From Cranoglanis bouderius (taxonomy: Eukaryota; Chordata; Actinopteri; Siluriformes; Cranoglanididae), in contig CM042565.1 of assembly GCA_023630585.1 (NCBI GenBank), forward strand, positions 7,995,513 to 8,059,512: a DNA stretch of 64,000 nucleotides, read 5' to 3'. The translations under genes and the position numbers were made by a program. Numbering within the stretch: position 1 is the stretch's first letter; the number at the start of each line of letters is the position of its first letter. Positions 11,437 through 22,736 of the stretch are shown here, piece after piece. Below the pieces are notes generated by a model. It had not been told where the DNA came from. It saw only the letters and a list, made by a program, of their open reading frames with translations, and did no database searches.

Positions 11437-11680
11437 GATCATAATTAAAATAGAATTGGACATATTTATTTATGCTAGTATGCCATAATGTTAACTGTAT
11501 TATTATTTACTCATCAGGCTTTACAGCCATACTGGTATAATCGCCTCAGCCCTAAACCTGATGCTGAAGAATTCTCTGTTTTGTTGAACCCTGAAGCGTT
11601 TGGTCAGAATTGCTCTCTTTGCAGCAAACACTTAATAAATATGTCACAGTAAAGAATGAAAACACGTCCAACAGTCAGTC

Positions 11681-11683
11681 ACA

Positions 11684-11776
<93 letters not shown>
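11681..11776. repeat. (AC)n microsatellite
   Basis: About 96 bp with one ATAT interruption near 11,737. Confidence 0.97.
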
Positions 11777-11778
<2 letters not shown>

Positions 11779-11861
11779 AAATTGATCACTGTGATCCATC
11801 TCTATCAGATAATTTAACAAGCGAGCCACACAGAGCTCCGTGTTGTGTACACACACACACA

Positions 11862-12043
11862 GCTTGCCAGTCTGCGTAAACGTGTCATTTTCAGACGGCC
11901 TTTAATTACCTATCGGCTGTTTGTGGCTGTCTGAATGAATGGACAGCGTGTTAATTAGCTCGCCGAAGCCAGCCCGTTAACGAGACGGCAGCTGAATGGC
12001 AGGCTAGCACATGTAATCACGCTGTCTCGCAAATTCACAGAGT

Positions 12044-12045
<2 letters not shown>
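11862..12045. promoter_or_regulatory. Candidate conserved noncoding element
   Basis: A compositionally normal, repeat-free block between two (AC)n tracts. It contains two homeodomain-type cores (TTTAATTACC and GTTAATTAGC), a CAGCTG E-box, an ACATGTAATCACG motif and many CpGs retained in an AT-rich setting. There is no coding frame. This is the texture of a developmental enhancer, but conservation cannot be shown from one sequence. Confidence 0.4.
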
Positions 12046-12081
<36 letters not shown>

Positions 12082-12113
12082 AAACCACACACACACACAC
12101 AAAAAACCACACA
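12046..12113. repeat. (AC)n microsatellite with A-tract interruptions
   Basis: AC tracts separated by AAAAAAAACC and AAAAAACC. Confidence 0.95.
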
Positions 12114-12907
12114 CTCACGTTTACTCATGTACACTGGCAGAAACAGAGCTGTCTGGTGCCATGGCAACCATTGCAGATATGCCTACCCTCCCTCCATCAG
12201 AGAAAGAGATAGAGACAGAGAAATAATAAAACTGACGATAAAGAGTGAGAGGCGCTCACACATTCACTCACGTAAATAAGAAAATAATAAAAAAACGTAG
12301 GAGAATGATGGTTATATACGACAGGAATGAGAGAGGAAAAGATTCTGCGAACTACAGATTAACGTGCTGCTGTCTGCTCTCTAATATCAGACGTCACTGC
12401 AGTGTCTGTCTCCTCTCCTGTCTCCTCTGCCACAGCACACACACATACACACTCGCTGGCTTTTTCAGCTATTCCTATTTTCTGTGTGCATTATAATTGA
12501 TTGTACTTTAGAAAATATGTAACAGTAGTATATACACTGTGAGTTGGAGCTTATTATGTAGACCTACGACAATTTTATCAGGGATACCTAGGACCACTAC
12601 GGCTGCATTGTTGCTGGAGTTTTTAAACACCACTTTTTGGTCGAAACCCTCAGCCATAACTGTTTTCATTGGAAAGTAGCTAATGCATGCTCAAGAAGTC
12701 TTCAGAATTTGCCAGATAACATCAAAGATTAATTTGCATATTAATTGATTTGTCACGAGCATTTGTCTGAAGACACAACATAATAGACAATAATAGATTA
12801 TTATAAAGAAATAGAAGTTATTTCTTATAGAAAGTAGTCATTTTTGGTCTTGGCTTCACAAAATGTTTACGCATTTACGTATTCTGTCAAGAATGCAGAC
12901 AAAAAAA
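12114..12907. other. Non-genic; possible regulatory motifs
   Basis: GGTGCCATGGCAACC at about 12,155 resembles an RFX X-box. Purine-rich GAGAAAGAGATAGAGA lies at about 12,200. No gene was found. Confidence 0.3.
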
Positions 12908-13157
12908 AAACAATTGTGATTGGTTTTTTGGAAACAAGTGTGATCCGTGATTCATCATTGGGAATAATGGTGATAGGTGATTAGTTTTTAGGAACAATGA
13001 TTGGTGATTGGATATGGGAACAGTGGTGTTCAGTGATTGGTTTTGAAGAACAATCATGATTAATGATTGGCTGTTGGGAATAATGGTGATCAGTGATTGG
13101 TCATTGGGAACAATGGTGATCAGTGACTGGTCTTTGGGAACAAAGGTGATTAGTGGG
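12908..13157. repeat. 30-bp minisatellite, about 8 copies
   Basis: Units of the form AATGGTGATCAGTGATTGGT plus CTTTGGGAA/C repeat head to tail. The last two are nearly identical and the leftmost are degenerate, so the array grew at its right end. One unit near 12,990 is shortened to about 26 bp. Confidence 0.9.
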
Positions 13158-13164
13158 GTCTAAC

Positions 13165-13505
13165 CCTCAACGGAGGGGGGCACGGTGGCTTAGTAGTTAG
13201 CATGTTTTCCTCGCACCTCCAAGGTTGGGGGTTTGATTCCACCCTTTGTGCGTGGAGTTTGAATGTTCTCCCCATGCTTCGCGGTTTCCTCTGGGTACTC
13301 TGGTGTCCTCCCCCAGTTCAAAGACATGTGTTGTAGGATGATTGGCATTTCCAAATTGTCTGTAGTGTGTGAATGGGTGTGTGAGTTTGTGTGCGATTGT
13401 GCCCTGCGATGGGTTGGCACCCTGTCCAGGGTGTCCCTCACTTTGTGCCCCAAGTTCCTTGGGACCCTGTGTAGGATAAACAGTACAGAAAATGGTGGAT
13501 CGATG
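13165..13505 (+). mobile_element. tRNA-derived SINE (V-SINE-like)
   Basis: The head GGCACGGTGGCTTAGTAGTT is an A-box-like pol III promoter, and GGTTTGATTCC is the B-box about 45 bp later. A conserved central body follows (GGAGTTTGAATGTTCTCCCC, GTGTCCTCCCCCAGTTCAAA, GCCCTGCGATGGGTTGGC) and a tail near CAGTACAGAAAATGGTGGAT. This is the widespread fish SINE type. It abuts the minisatellite at its left. Confidence 0.85.
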
Positions 13506-14575
13506 GAACCCTCAACAGTGTTGCTATGGTCAGAATCTAACACTGATAAAGAGTAGAGGTTCTACCTGTAAACCTACATGGGGGATAACTAATGGTGGTC
13601 CGTTTTTATGGATGGAAAGCTGACAAATTGGGCACAGGAACAAATTGCCTACAGTCAGTAACTGTATACCTATAAGGGTCACCTATATGGTAGATTTACC
13701 TGATGAAAGGGTTAATGAGGGTAATATATTGTATGCCTAGCAATTCTAAAAAGTTAGTATTGTCTTTGTCAAATTGTGAAACCTTATTATATTAAAGAGG
13801 GACTAGATTTATTGATTATAAGAAATCAATGGCACATGTAAATATTTGTGAAAGTAACTAAAAAGTGCTGAAACTATAGGTTGATAAAGAATCGATAATT
13901 ATTTGGGTTTGCTAATCGACCCAAAGATGGTAAATAAGACATTAAATAAGTTAATTATTTTATCAATATATTAATTTAAATGAGCAGTTTGCATTATTTT
14001 AGATCGCCTTGTTGCCTCAGAGGTGAAGTACAGTTGCAGTTATAATATTACTAAGCTTTTCCCATCTCTTCATGATCCCACCCCCTCTGTTAAGTGGGGA
14101 ACAACTGGACCAGATGTACAAGCTGTTTACAGCTGTTTTTTTTGCACAGCAATTACACTGCATTCTCCATGAACCTGTGTGCTGTGTATGAAACTGGTGT
14201 ACAAGCCTAAACATGCAATTTAAGCACCGTGTATGCATCAATACACAAAATATGCTTTTCCCTCTTATATATTCATATGAAGGAGGATCATGGGAAAAGT
14301 AGGAAGTCAGCTTAAAAAAAGAAAGACAAATGGGATGTTGATTCTCATACATATTGATTCTCATACATATTTTGATGTAAGTGAGATGATTCTCATACAT
14401 ATTTTGAATTTAAGAGAAGTGTTAATAGTAAGAGACCCTTTTCTAAATATTAAGCTGCAGTCGACCAAAGAAAAATGGAGTACGCTTTCATTTCACACTA
14501 CTATCTCATTTTGTAAACAGCAGCTTTTTCATTTAAACCAGTTAGTAAACACATATCATGTTAGCCAAATTATCG
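13506..14575. other. Non-genic, with a short 16-bp tandem repeat
   Basis: GATTCTCATACATATT occurs three times at about 14,338-14,405, the last two being spaced by a GATGTAAGTGA-type insert. Otherwise AT-rich and unassigned. Confidence 0.5.
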
Positions 14576-15035
14576 AGTCCCTCCAGGATTTTGGGATTTT
14601 GCAGTCACAGTAGTTAACGCAAAATCGAGTCCTCAATATTCAGAGGAGCTTGCAAATTTTCAACATTTTCTGAGATTTCAAGATTTTCTGCAGATTTGGG
14701 CCAAGACGCGTCATGTGACATCATCACAACGCACATTCAGCCAACGCCCTCTTCGATTCACGTGCGTCGAACATGAGTACAGCTAAAAGGTCTCATTTAC
14801 CAACAAACAAATGAAAGACTGTGCAAAACAATTTCATGCAATTGTGACTTCGCCAATTCAAGTAATTTTCCACAAAAAAGCACAAAAAACTCCCCAAAAT
14901 TGCATCGCAAATTTTGAAGAAAAAAAAAAAAAGCTGCAGCAAAATCAAGCATTTTAGCCTGCAAAAAAATCACAAAAAAACTGAGTTTCTTCGCAATTTC
15001 TTAAATTTCCACACAGAAATTCTGTATGGACTGAT
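14576..15035 (+). mobile_element. hAT-like non-autonomous element, copy 1
   Basis: Starts GAGTCCCTCCAGGATTTT and ends AAATTCTGTATGGACTGATT, imperfect inverted termini. The interior shares long blocks with 53,750-54,150, for example GGGCCAAGACGCGTCATGTG, CATTCAGCCAACGCCCTCTT and GTACAGCTAAAAGGTCTCAT. No coding frame. The hAT assignment is from memory of similar fish repeats; no 8-bp duplication was verified. Confidence 0.65.
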
Positions 15036-15529
15036 TAACACATTCAACATAATTTCATTGTTCTGGCATGAGATTCTTTATTGAACACTTAATTATTTAC
15101 AACTTCATTTATTAACACATTATCTCCCTTACTGAGCTCGCATTTCCTTGTTTAGCCCGAGCTTTTTGACAGCTCTCCACCACTTAACATCGGATTTTTT
15201 ACCACAGTTTGCACATCACACAGGGTGCTCTTAGCATGCTACAGCCTTGGTAAACTGAACGTTCATTTCAGATTCACTGTGACATTTTGCAGCCGCACCA
15301 AGTTGAATCCTAATGTACATCTGACCCTCAAAGCCTCATGAAATGTAAAGGAGCAAAACTGAGCAGCTCTGTTCTGGCTGGGGGCGGGGCTAATTTATGG
15401 GCTGGAAAATAAGTAAACAAGCCTACCTTTTTTAAGGTATCTCTGAAATATTGTCATTATTGCCAGTGTAGAAACACTTGTATTAAAATTACTTATGGCA
15501 CCTTTAATTTACTTTACTTTATCCTTTAT

Positions 15530-15730
15530 ACTTCACATATCCTTTTGAGTCTGGTTCCTCTCAAGGTTTCTTCCTTATATCATCTCAGGGAATTTTTCCT
15601 TGCCACCGTCGCCGCTGGCTTGCTCATTGGGGATAAATTCATAAATTTAAAATCTATGTCCTGAATTTATATACTTCTGTCCATTGTTAAAAGCGCTATA
15701 CAAATAAACTGAACTTGAACTTGAACTTTA
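15530..15730 (+). mobile_element. 3' tail of a non-LTR retrotransposon-like repeat
   Basis: GAGTCTGGTTCCTCTCAAGG, CTTGCCACCGTCGCCGCTGG, CATTGTTAAAAGCGCTATAC and a terminal AACTTGAACTTGAAC iteration. This is a very common fish LINE-type 3' end with a short tandem tail. No protein portion is attached. Confidence 0.7.
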
Positions 15731-15884
15731 ATTTTCCATTTAACACAATTTCATTTTTACTTTTACTGAAGAATAGAATTGTGAGAAAGTTGAAGGAAAA
15801 CCAACAAAAATTCATATTATGTTATATTTTTATTATTTACACTTTTATATTAAAATTGTAAATCAAAGAACAACCAAACTCTTA

Positions 15885-15885
<1 letters not shown>

Positions 15886-15939
<54 letters not shown>

Positions 15940-16065
15940 CCTACAGATACCAGCACATGGATTCATAAAGCCCGGACCACGGCCGTCTTTATGGTGAGTA
16001 CAAGTTTATTGAAGACTGCAGTACCCCTGTAAATCTGCAGGTGGCAGACTGGCACATCGGCACCG

Positions 16066-16122
<57 letters not shown>

Positions 16123-16246
16123 CAAACATGACCCAGCAAAAAGTGTGTTAGGAGGACAGGAAGGGGTGAAAATAAGGAGTGGTTATCATACCACCAACTC
16201 ATTGCAGTTCAAACCTATGACTCAGCCGGATATAGCTGGGCAAATC

Positions 16247-16297
<51 letters not shown>

Positions 16298-16314
16298 TGT
16301 GTGCGTGTGCGCGC
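15886..16314. repeat. Three (TG)n microsatellites in 430 bp
   Basis: Tracts at 15,886-15,930, 16,069-16,121 and 16,249-16,314, the last ending in GCGCGTGTGTGCGTGTGCGC. The spacers are non-repetitive. The frames that cross them are artefacts. Confidence 0.95.
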
Positions 16315-17083
16315 ACAACTGAGAATAGGCTTTGTCATCTTATTGTTTGCGGGGATTTTTTCCCCCAAAGACCACACCCCACTCTGGATTTTAGGAGCTC
16401 TGGGGCACTTTGTTGCAGAGTATGAATAATGAAGCATTGTAACGCATTAACACAGTGTCAGGCCTGAAAATTCACACTTGCATGAAAAGTTACAAATGCT
16501 TATACAATACAAATGCAAAGGTTTTGGCAAGGGGGTAATATATATATAAAATATACAGCTTTTCTTACAATTTTGTATCAAATTCAACAGAAGAGCTCTT
16601 ATGCCGTTTTGACAAGTTCAGCTTTAGAGCAGGTTGAAGTTTTATCTTTCACCTGTGCGCTGACATATGCTTTGTATTTGCATTTGCGTGCATATCTGCT
16701 GCTAAGCTTATATCCTTTCACCAAGGCTAATCAGCTTCACTAACAGGCAGGTGAAATGGTAAAAACCATGTGCCAGAGAAATCCATTCTATATTCAAGTT
16801 AAAAAGTATAAATCAAAATAGCACTATCTTTCACTTCTAAAGAGGTCATGATCAACCAATGCATGTCTGGTGTTTGACATTAGCTTCTTTGCCCAAGAAC
16901 TATGAGGACAATCTAGCTAACATGTAATGGAGGTCTCTAGCCAAATCTTCATATACCAGCTCCAAATGATATCATGAAGCTACATTCTATTAAGCTAGCT
17001 ATTAAGGTTAGTTTGTATTCACAAATTTAAAATCAATGATGAACTATATTATCATCCACATAGAGACCTTTGCACGCCAAAGG

Positions 17084-17084
<1 letters not shown>
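16315..17084. other. Non-genic single-copy stretch
   Basis: No gene, RNA or transposon end recognised. Confidence 0.45.

Positions 17085-17143
<59 letters not shown>
17085..17143. repeat. (AAT)n microsatellite
   Basis: Perfect trinucleotide tract. Confidence 0.97.
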
Positions 17144-17144
<1 letters not shown>

Positions 17145-17439
17145 TGAGGTAAAAGAATACTGCTTTTATGTCACAGATCTCTGAAAATTTTAAGTGCTAG
17201 TTTCCAGACTGACATTTCAACTATTTTAACATTCAGAAGATGAGCTATTATACGTTACAGTTTTGGAAAGCCTTGTAAAGTATTGCTGGGTTGGGGAAAT
17301 GTTGGGTTTTATTATTGTTTACACGAAAAGACAGACAGACCAATCAACAACAGACCAACTACTATTTGGGGATGAATAACAGTATGCAATTCTATTAAAA
17401 ATAGCATTAATTGGAAACAAAGTATCTCTGTGGCCCAAT

Positions 17440-17554
<115 letters not shown>

Positions 17555-17823
17555 GATTATATATAAATCATTAAAATGTTAACTCTTATACCATATTAGG
17601 GAATGAGATATCATACAATCATACACTCTCTTTCTGTTTGAGAGGGTAGTTCTTGGCCTCACTGATGAAAACTACCAGACTCTCTAGCGCTATCTAGATC
17701 ACGCTTGCAAACGGGCAGCCTGTTCAAAAACATAAATGCTTTTATTCATTAGAAACTATGCTTTACCAATCGATTTACTTTATAACCAGGTGGTAGTAGA
17801 GAGAGAGACAAAGAGAGAGAAAG

Positions 17824-17825
<2 letters not shown>

Positions 17826-17868
<43 letters not shown>
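17826..17868. repeat. (GA)n microsatellite
   Basis: Pure GA tract. Confidence 0.95.
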
Positions 17869-17872
<4 letters not shown>

Positions 17873-18213
17873 AAGCTCAACTAGAAACCATGACTCAGCA
17901 GTTTTGCTCAGCAGTCTCTCAGTCTCACATCTCACTGTGATCCAGCTGCCTGTGATCAAATGCCCGATCGAATATGCTTTAATCTTTAAGGCACCAGGGA
18001 TAAGCTCCTGGTCATCCTGGGAAGACATGCCCACTGTGTCTTCTTCTACACGCCCCTGGGAAGAGACGGAGACAGGGTATGTCCACATCACACCTCTGCG
18101 CTCACACTGAGTCTGAATGAGAGCCAATGGGCTGGAGTTAAAGTGGTTCGAGGTGCATTTTCAGCCAATCAGAAAGCACTGCAGCAAGGTGAGGGCAATG
18201 GGCGGCAGATAGC

Positions 18214-18218
<5 letters not shown>
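17869..18218. promoter_or_regulatory. Candidate regulatory block between (GA)n tracts
   Basis: Repeat-free sequence between two GA tracts. It contains ATGACTCAGCA (AP-1/MAF type) at about 17,889 and two CCAAT boxes in the same orientation (GAGCCAATGGG at about 18,121 and CAGCCAATCAG at about 18,162), roughly four helical turns apart. There is no coding frame with support. Confidence 0.3.
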
Positions 18219-18275
<57 letters not shown>

Positions 18276-18702
18276 TGGAGGAAATTAGAAGTAAAGGGAA
18301 GAATTTCATGCAGGATATAGAAAGAAACAGGGGAAATAGTTAGAGAAGAATAAGAGGAATAGATACATGAAAACGGGTTGTAGAACGAATGACTTCATAT
18401 GGGATAAAGAGAGGAGTAAATGGGGAGAAAGGAAGAGGAAGAAGAGAACAGAAAGGTGGAGAGACATGGAGGAAGTGAGAGGTAGGAAACGAAGGAAAGA
18501 AGGGAGGTAAATTGGCATTTAAATTTGAGAATTGAGAAAAGAAGACAAAAAGATACAAAAAGTGAGAGAAGAAAGATAAAAATAGTGGTAGAAGGAAGGG
18601 ATGAATACATACAGGAAGAGTACAGATGTGTAAACAGAAGGAGAAAAGAGGAAGGTGAAGTATGAGAAGAAGAAGAAGAAGAAGAAGAAGAAGAAGAAGA
18701 AG

Positions 18703-18734
<32 letters not shown>

Positions 18735-19249
18735 TGATGGGGTAGAAACATTGAAAGACAAAACATTGAAACAGGGTACATGAGAAAACAGGGAGAGGAA
18801 GAAAAAAGATAAAGGGGGAAACATGGAGGACATGAGAGGCAGAAGGGAAGAGAGAAGGAGGAGAATCATGGAAATTGAGTTAGAAGAAAAAGAAGAAAAA
18901 TGTAAGGTTAGGAAGGAGAAAGAGGGGGAGGAAGACATGGAGGAAACTAGAGGTAGATGAAAATGGGTTAAGAGGAAAAATGAGCATAGGAAATTACGAG
19001 CAAAGAAGAAGAATCAATGAATTAGAGATAGAAAGACAAGGCTTTACATGGGATAAAAGAAAGAGATGGGAGAAACTGGAGAGAAAGAAAGAAAGTAAAT
19101 GAAATTGGGAGAGAAATATAGAGGAGTTAACATGTAAAAGGAAGGAAATGAGGAGGTGTAGAATGGAGGGAGGTGAACAGATGGTAAAAAGGAAATTCCT
19201 CCAAGGAAACTGAAAGAGAAACGAAAATAAAGAATGGAATAAAGAATGG

Positions 19250-19334
<85 letters not shown>

Positions 19335-19520
19335 ATTAAAGGTTGATGTTACATAGTTTGAGGTACATGGGGAGTAAAACAAGAGAGAAAAGAGAAAATA
19401 GAGAGATATGAAGAGATAGAAGAGAAAAAAGAGAGTCAGAGACATAGAGGTAGAAGGAAAAGCTTTTTGCTTGTAAAATAGAGGAGGAAATGGTGGGAGA
19501 GGAAGAGGAAAAGTAAAAGG
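18219..19520. repeat. Polypurine domain of about 1.3 kb
   Basis: The + strand is overwhelmingly A and G over the whole span. It includes (GA)n at 18,219-18,273, (GAA)n at 18,665-18,732, and (GA)n at 19,257-19,323 followed by a G run. Between these a degenerate motif recurs, GACATGGAGGAAAT plus AGAGGTAGA (near 18,273, 18,464, 18,821, 18,935, and weakly 19,440). A second motif, TTCATATGGGATAAAGAGA, is seen near 18,306, 18,392 and 19,043. The minus-strand frames (Ser/Phe/Leu-rich) are translated pyrimidine tract. Confidence 0.85.
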
Positions 19521-19627
19521 AGGTGAGAGTCAGTTGGGGTTATTTGTATGGGCTATTGATCGCTGTTACTATTATTGATCTCTCTGGAAAACTATTTGTC
19601 CAATTCATACACACTTTCCCTCTGAGA

Positions 19628-19700
<73 letters not shown>

Positions 19701-20156
19701 AATATATTACATTTCACACAAGGCACGTTCTCATATTGCAGGGATTTTTGCTGAGGCAGGAAACTACTTCATCAACCTCGTCCACACCCATCACACCGCA
19801 TTTCCCACAAATCCCTTTGTTCTTTTCTTTCAGAACAGCTGGTTTAAGCCTAACGAGGCAGCTATAAATCTTCAGTAAGTGCGCACACTGCAGCGATGCT
19901 GTCTGCTTTCGCCTTTTTCCGGTCCAGGTGTTGTCAGATCTTCCACATGCTCTCCTGAATCCAATATGATTCAGATCACTGGCTGGGAGAGATGACTGAT
20001 AAAGTGTGCTTCTCTGGAGGAGCTTTGAATGTTTGGAACACGACCACTGCTTTTCTGCTTTCCATCTTTTTATGCAGCTGCCTCCTTCTTTTCCTGACCT
20101 CTATCTGATCTGTCATGGTGAAGACCCCCTCAAGAGTGCAGTCATATACACTCTCC

Positions 20157-20160
<4 letters not shown>
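19521..20160. other. Non-genic, with an (AC)n tract
   Basis: (AC)n at 19,629-19,698. The flanking sequence is not recognised. Confidence 0.5.
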
Positions 20161-20209
<49 letters not shown>

Positions 20210-20295
20210 GCACTCACATTTCCCTTCTCTTCACTCTTAAAGGAGTCATCACGAGGAGACAGCACCATCTCATCTGCTCCCTCTCAACGCACACA

Positions 20296-20364
<69 letters not shown>

Positions 20365-20402
20365 ACACACACTTAAAAGAGTCATCACAAGGAGAAAGCA
20401 GC

Positions 20403-20442
<40 letters not shown>

Positions 20443-20455
20443 ACACACACATACG
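20161..20455. repeat. Duplicated (CT)n/(AC)n block
   Basis: (CT)n-(CA)n at 20,161-20,208, (AC)n at 20,289-20,371 and (CT)n-(CA)n at 20,405-20,450. The non-repeat spacer AAAGGAGTCATCACGAGGAG at about 20,239 is repeated as AAAAGAGTCATCACAAGGAG at about 20,373. The whole microsatellite-plus-spacer unit was therefore duplicated. Confidence 0.85.
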
Positions 20456-21457
20456 CGCATCCTAACAGCAGGGATAGAGTCGTTCTGGTGATGTCTGTGA
20501 AAAATATGGTAATGAGGATGTCTGGAAAGACAGGCGCGTGACTGCATGCTATTTATGTCTACTGAGCATCATCAAAACCTTATTTACAATAGCTACTACA
20601 ACGCTTTTCATCCTAATCCCTGTCAGCTACATCTGTGGCATATGTCTTCCATGTACAATATTTTAGACACATTTCCCTGTACTGAGTAAAGAACAGAAAC
20701 CGTGTTTACTCCATACTCACTACTCACTATGGCTAACCTTTAACATGACAGCTGTTACACTCCAGCAATAAAGATCTTAGACATAGTCAGACCTGAGAGG
20801 AATTCTTATCATAGCTGTTTCAGTCATATTTAACTTTCCATCCCTGGGCAACACTGTGAAAAAGTAATATTGGGTCATTACACTTTGTGGTACCAACATA
20901 GTCAAGGCCGCACAACTACACCGGTAACACATAACCAGAGATTCCTCCTTATGATAAAGTAATCCCATCTCTGAAAAAATTACCATTACCATTACACTGA
21001 GTTACTAATTTAGATGAATTCCCAATTACCTTTGACTAAAGTATTGATCAATAAGTTTGTAAGAGCCATTCCAGTAAAAGCAAGGAATATTTTGTTGATA
21101 TTAATTATTACCTTGTATTAGTGATTTTTGTGCCTTTAGTTGTGTTATACATGTGTTTTCCATGTCAAACATTATAGATATATCAGGTGATTGCCTCATG
21201 CAGTTGCTCTCCTCTGATTGGGTAACCCTTTAATAAGAACCATAAGTTTCACTTTCGTGTTGTTAGTTGACGAAACTAGGGAGCACACTAGTCTTTGACA
21301 GTGTCTTTATTTTGTTTTCAGTACCTTCAAGTAAATAGTAAAAAAGAACTTGGTTTGAAGTGTCTCAGTGAGTGACGCGTCAACTACATGCTGGGATTCA
21401 ATAGCTTAACTGGGCATTTTGAACGATTAGAAATTAGAAGGCGCCACACATACAATG

Positions 21458-21460
<3 letters not shown>
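20456..21460. other. Non-genic stretch
   Basis: Nothing recognised. AT-rich, no repeat structure apparent. Confidence 0.45.

Positions 21461-21547
<87 letters not shown>
21461..21547. repeat. (TA)n microsatellite
   Basis: Pure TA tract that abuts, and may have replaced, the missing left end of the adjacent Tc1 element. Confidence 0.97.
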
Positions 21548-21551
<4 letters not shown>

Positions 21552-21553
<2 letters not shown>

Positions 21554-22584
21554 TATCTCAGATATTCTTGCTGGTGGACTCTCCTCTTCAGTTCACCCCA
21601 CAGGTTTTCTATGGATTTCAAGTCAGGGGACTGGGATGGTCATGGCAGGACCTTGATTTTGTGGTCAGTAAACCATTTTTGTGTTGGTTTTGATGTATGT
21701 TTTGTATAATTGTCCTGCTGGAAGATCCAACCACGGCCTATTTTAAGCTTTCTGGCAGAGGCAGTCAGGTTTTCATTTAATATATGTTGATATTTGATAG
21801 AGTCCATGATGCCATGTATCCTAACAAAATGTCCAGGTACTCTGGCAGAGAAAGAGCCCCAAAACATTAAAGAGCCACCACCACATTTAACCGTGGGCAT
21901 GAGGTACTTTTCCATATGCCTACCTCTCTGTGTGCACCAAAACCACCTCTGGTGTTTATTGCCAAAAAGCTCTATTTTGGTTTCATCTGACCATAGAACC
22001 CGATCCCATTTGAAGTTCCAGTAGTATCTGGCAAACTGAAGACGCTTGAGTTTGTTTTTGGATGAGAGTAGAGGCTTTTTTCCTTGAAACCTTTACAAAT
22101 AATTTGTGGTGATGTAGGTGACTTCGGATTGTAGTTTTGGAGACTTTCTGACCCCAAGATACAACTAACGTCTGCAATTCTCCAGCTGTGAATATAGACA
22201 TTAGCAATAGACAATAACATTTCCAGTTGACTGAAACTTTTTAATTATTGCCCTGATGGTGGAAATGGGCATTTTCAATGCTTGTGCTATTTTCTTATAG
22301 TCACTTCCCATTTTGTGAAGCTCAACAAACTTTTGCAGTACATCACAGCTATATTCCTTGGTCTTACCCATTGTTATGAATGACTAAGGGAATTTGGCCT
22401 ATGTGCTACCTCATATTTATACCTCTGTGAAACAGGAAGTCAAGGTTATACAGTTTCCTGTTCCTAGTCACCCAGGTATACTAAAAAAAAATAAAATATC
22501 AATGGGAATATACATCAAATATATTTTTTCTCATATGAATTCATAGGGGTGCCAATAATTGTTGCACACCTATATTTAACAAAG

Positions 22585-22615
<31 letters not shown>

Positions 22616-22734
22616 ATAAACCTGTGTTTTGTTTGCAGTTGTTTGATATCCATGAACAAAGGATCAAAAGACAATTTTTCACAGCCTTCTTTGCTCATAT
22701 TTACCAAGGGTGCCAATATTAGTGGAGGGCACTG
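21552..22734 (-). mobile_element. Third-family Tc1-like transposon, left end lost
   Basis: The right terminus ends TAGTGGAGGGCACTG with TA at 22,735-22,736. An internal echo of the terminal repeat, GGGGTGCCAATAATTGTTGC at about 22,548, marks the inner direct repeat of an IR/DR terminus. A (TA)n tract at about 22,583-22,612 sits inside the repeat. The left terminal repeat is absent and replaced by (TA)n at 21,461-21,547. Confidence 0.85.
21556..22372 (-). pseudogene. Third-family Tc1 transposase pseudogene
   Basis: Minus-strand reading begins near MGKTKEYSCDV (about 22,372). It continues through the HTH region to PTVKCGGGSLMFWGSFSARV (first catalytic-domain core), then NENLTASARKLKIGRGWIFQ with QQDNYTKHTSKPTQKWF. 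The second catalytic Asp (QDN) is visible and the normal PKHTSK is altered to TKHTSK. ENLWGELKRRVHQQEY, containing the catalytic Glu, is in another frame. At least three frames are needed, so it is dead. The C-terminal tail after about RRVHQQEYL is lost in the (TA)n tract. Confidence 0.85.
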
Positions 22735-22736
22735 TA

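Noticed and set aside
12908..13157. CRISPR-like regular array
   Set aside because: Units are contiguous, without unique spacers, in vertebrate DNA; it is a minisatellite.
13165..13250. A possible tRNA gene (A- and B-box present)
   Set aside because: It continues into a SINE body and lacks a cloverleaf; the boxes are the SINE's tRNA-derived promoter.
18306..19445. Ser/Phe/Leu-rich minus-strand frames of up to 139 codons
   Set aside because: Pyrimidine-only sequence rarely makes stop codons. There is no domain, and the frames follow the polypurine tract exactly.
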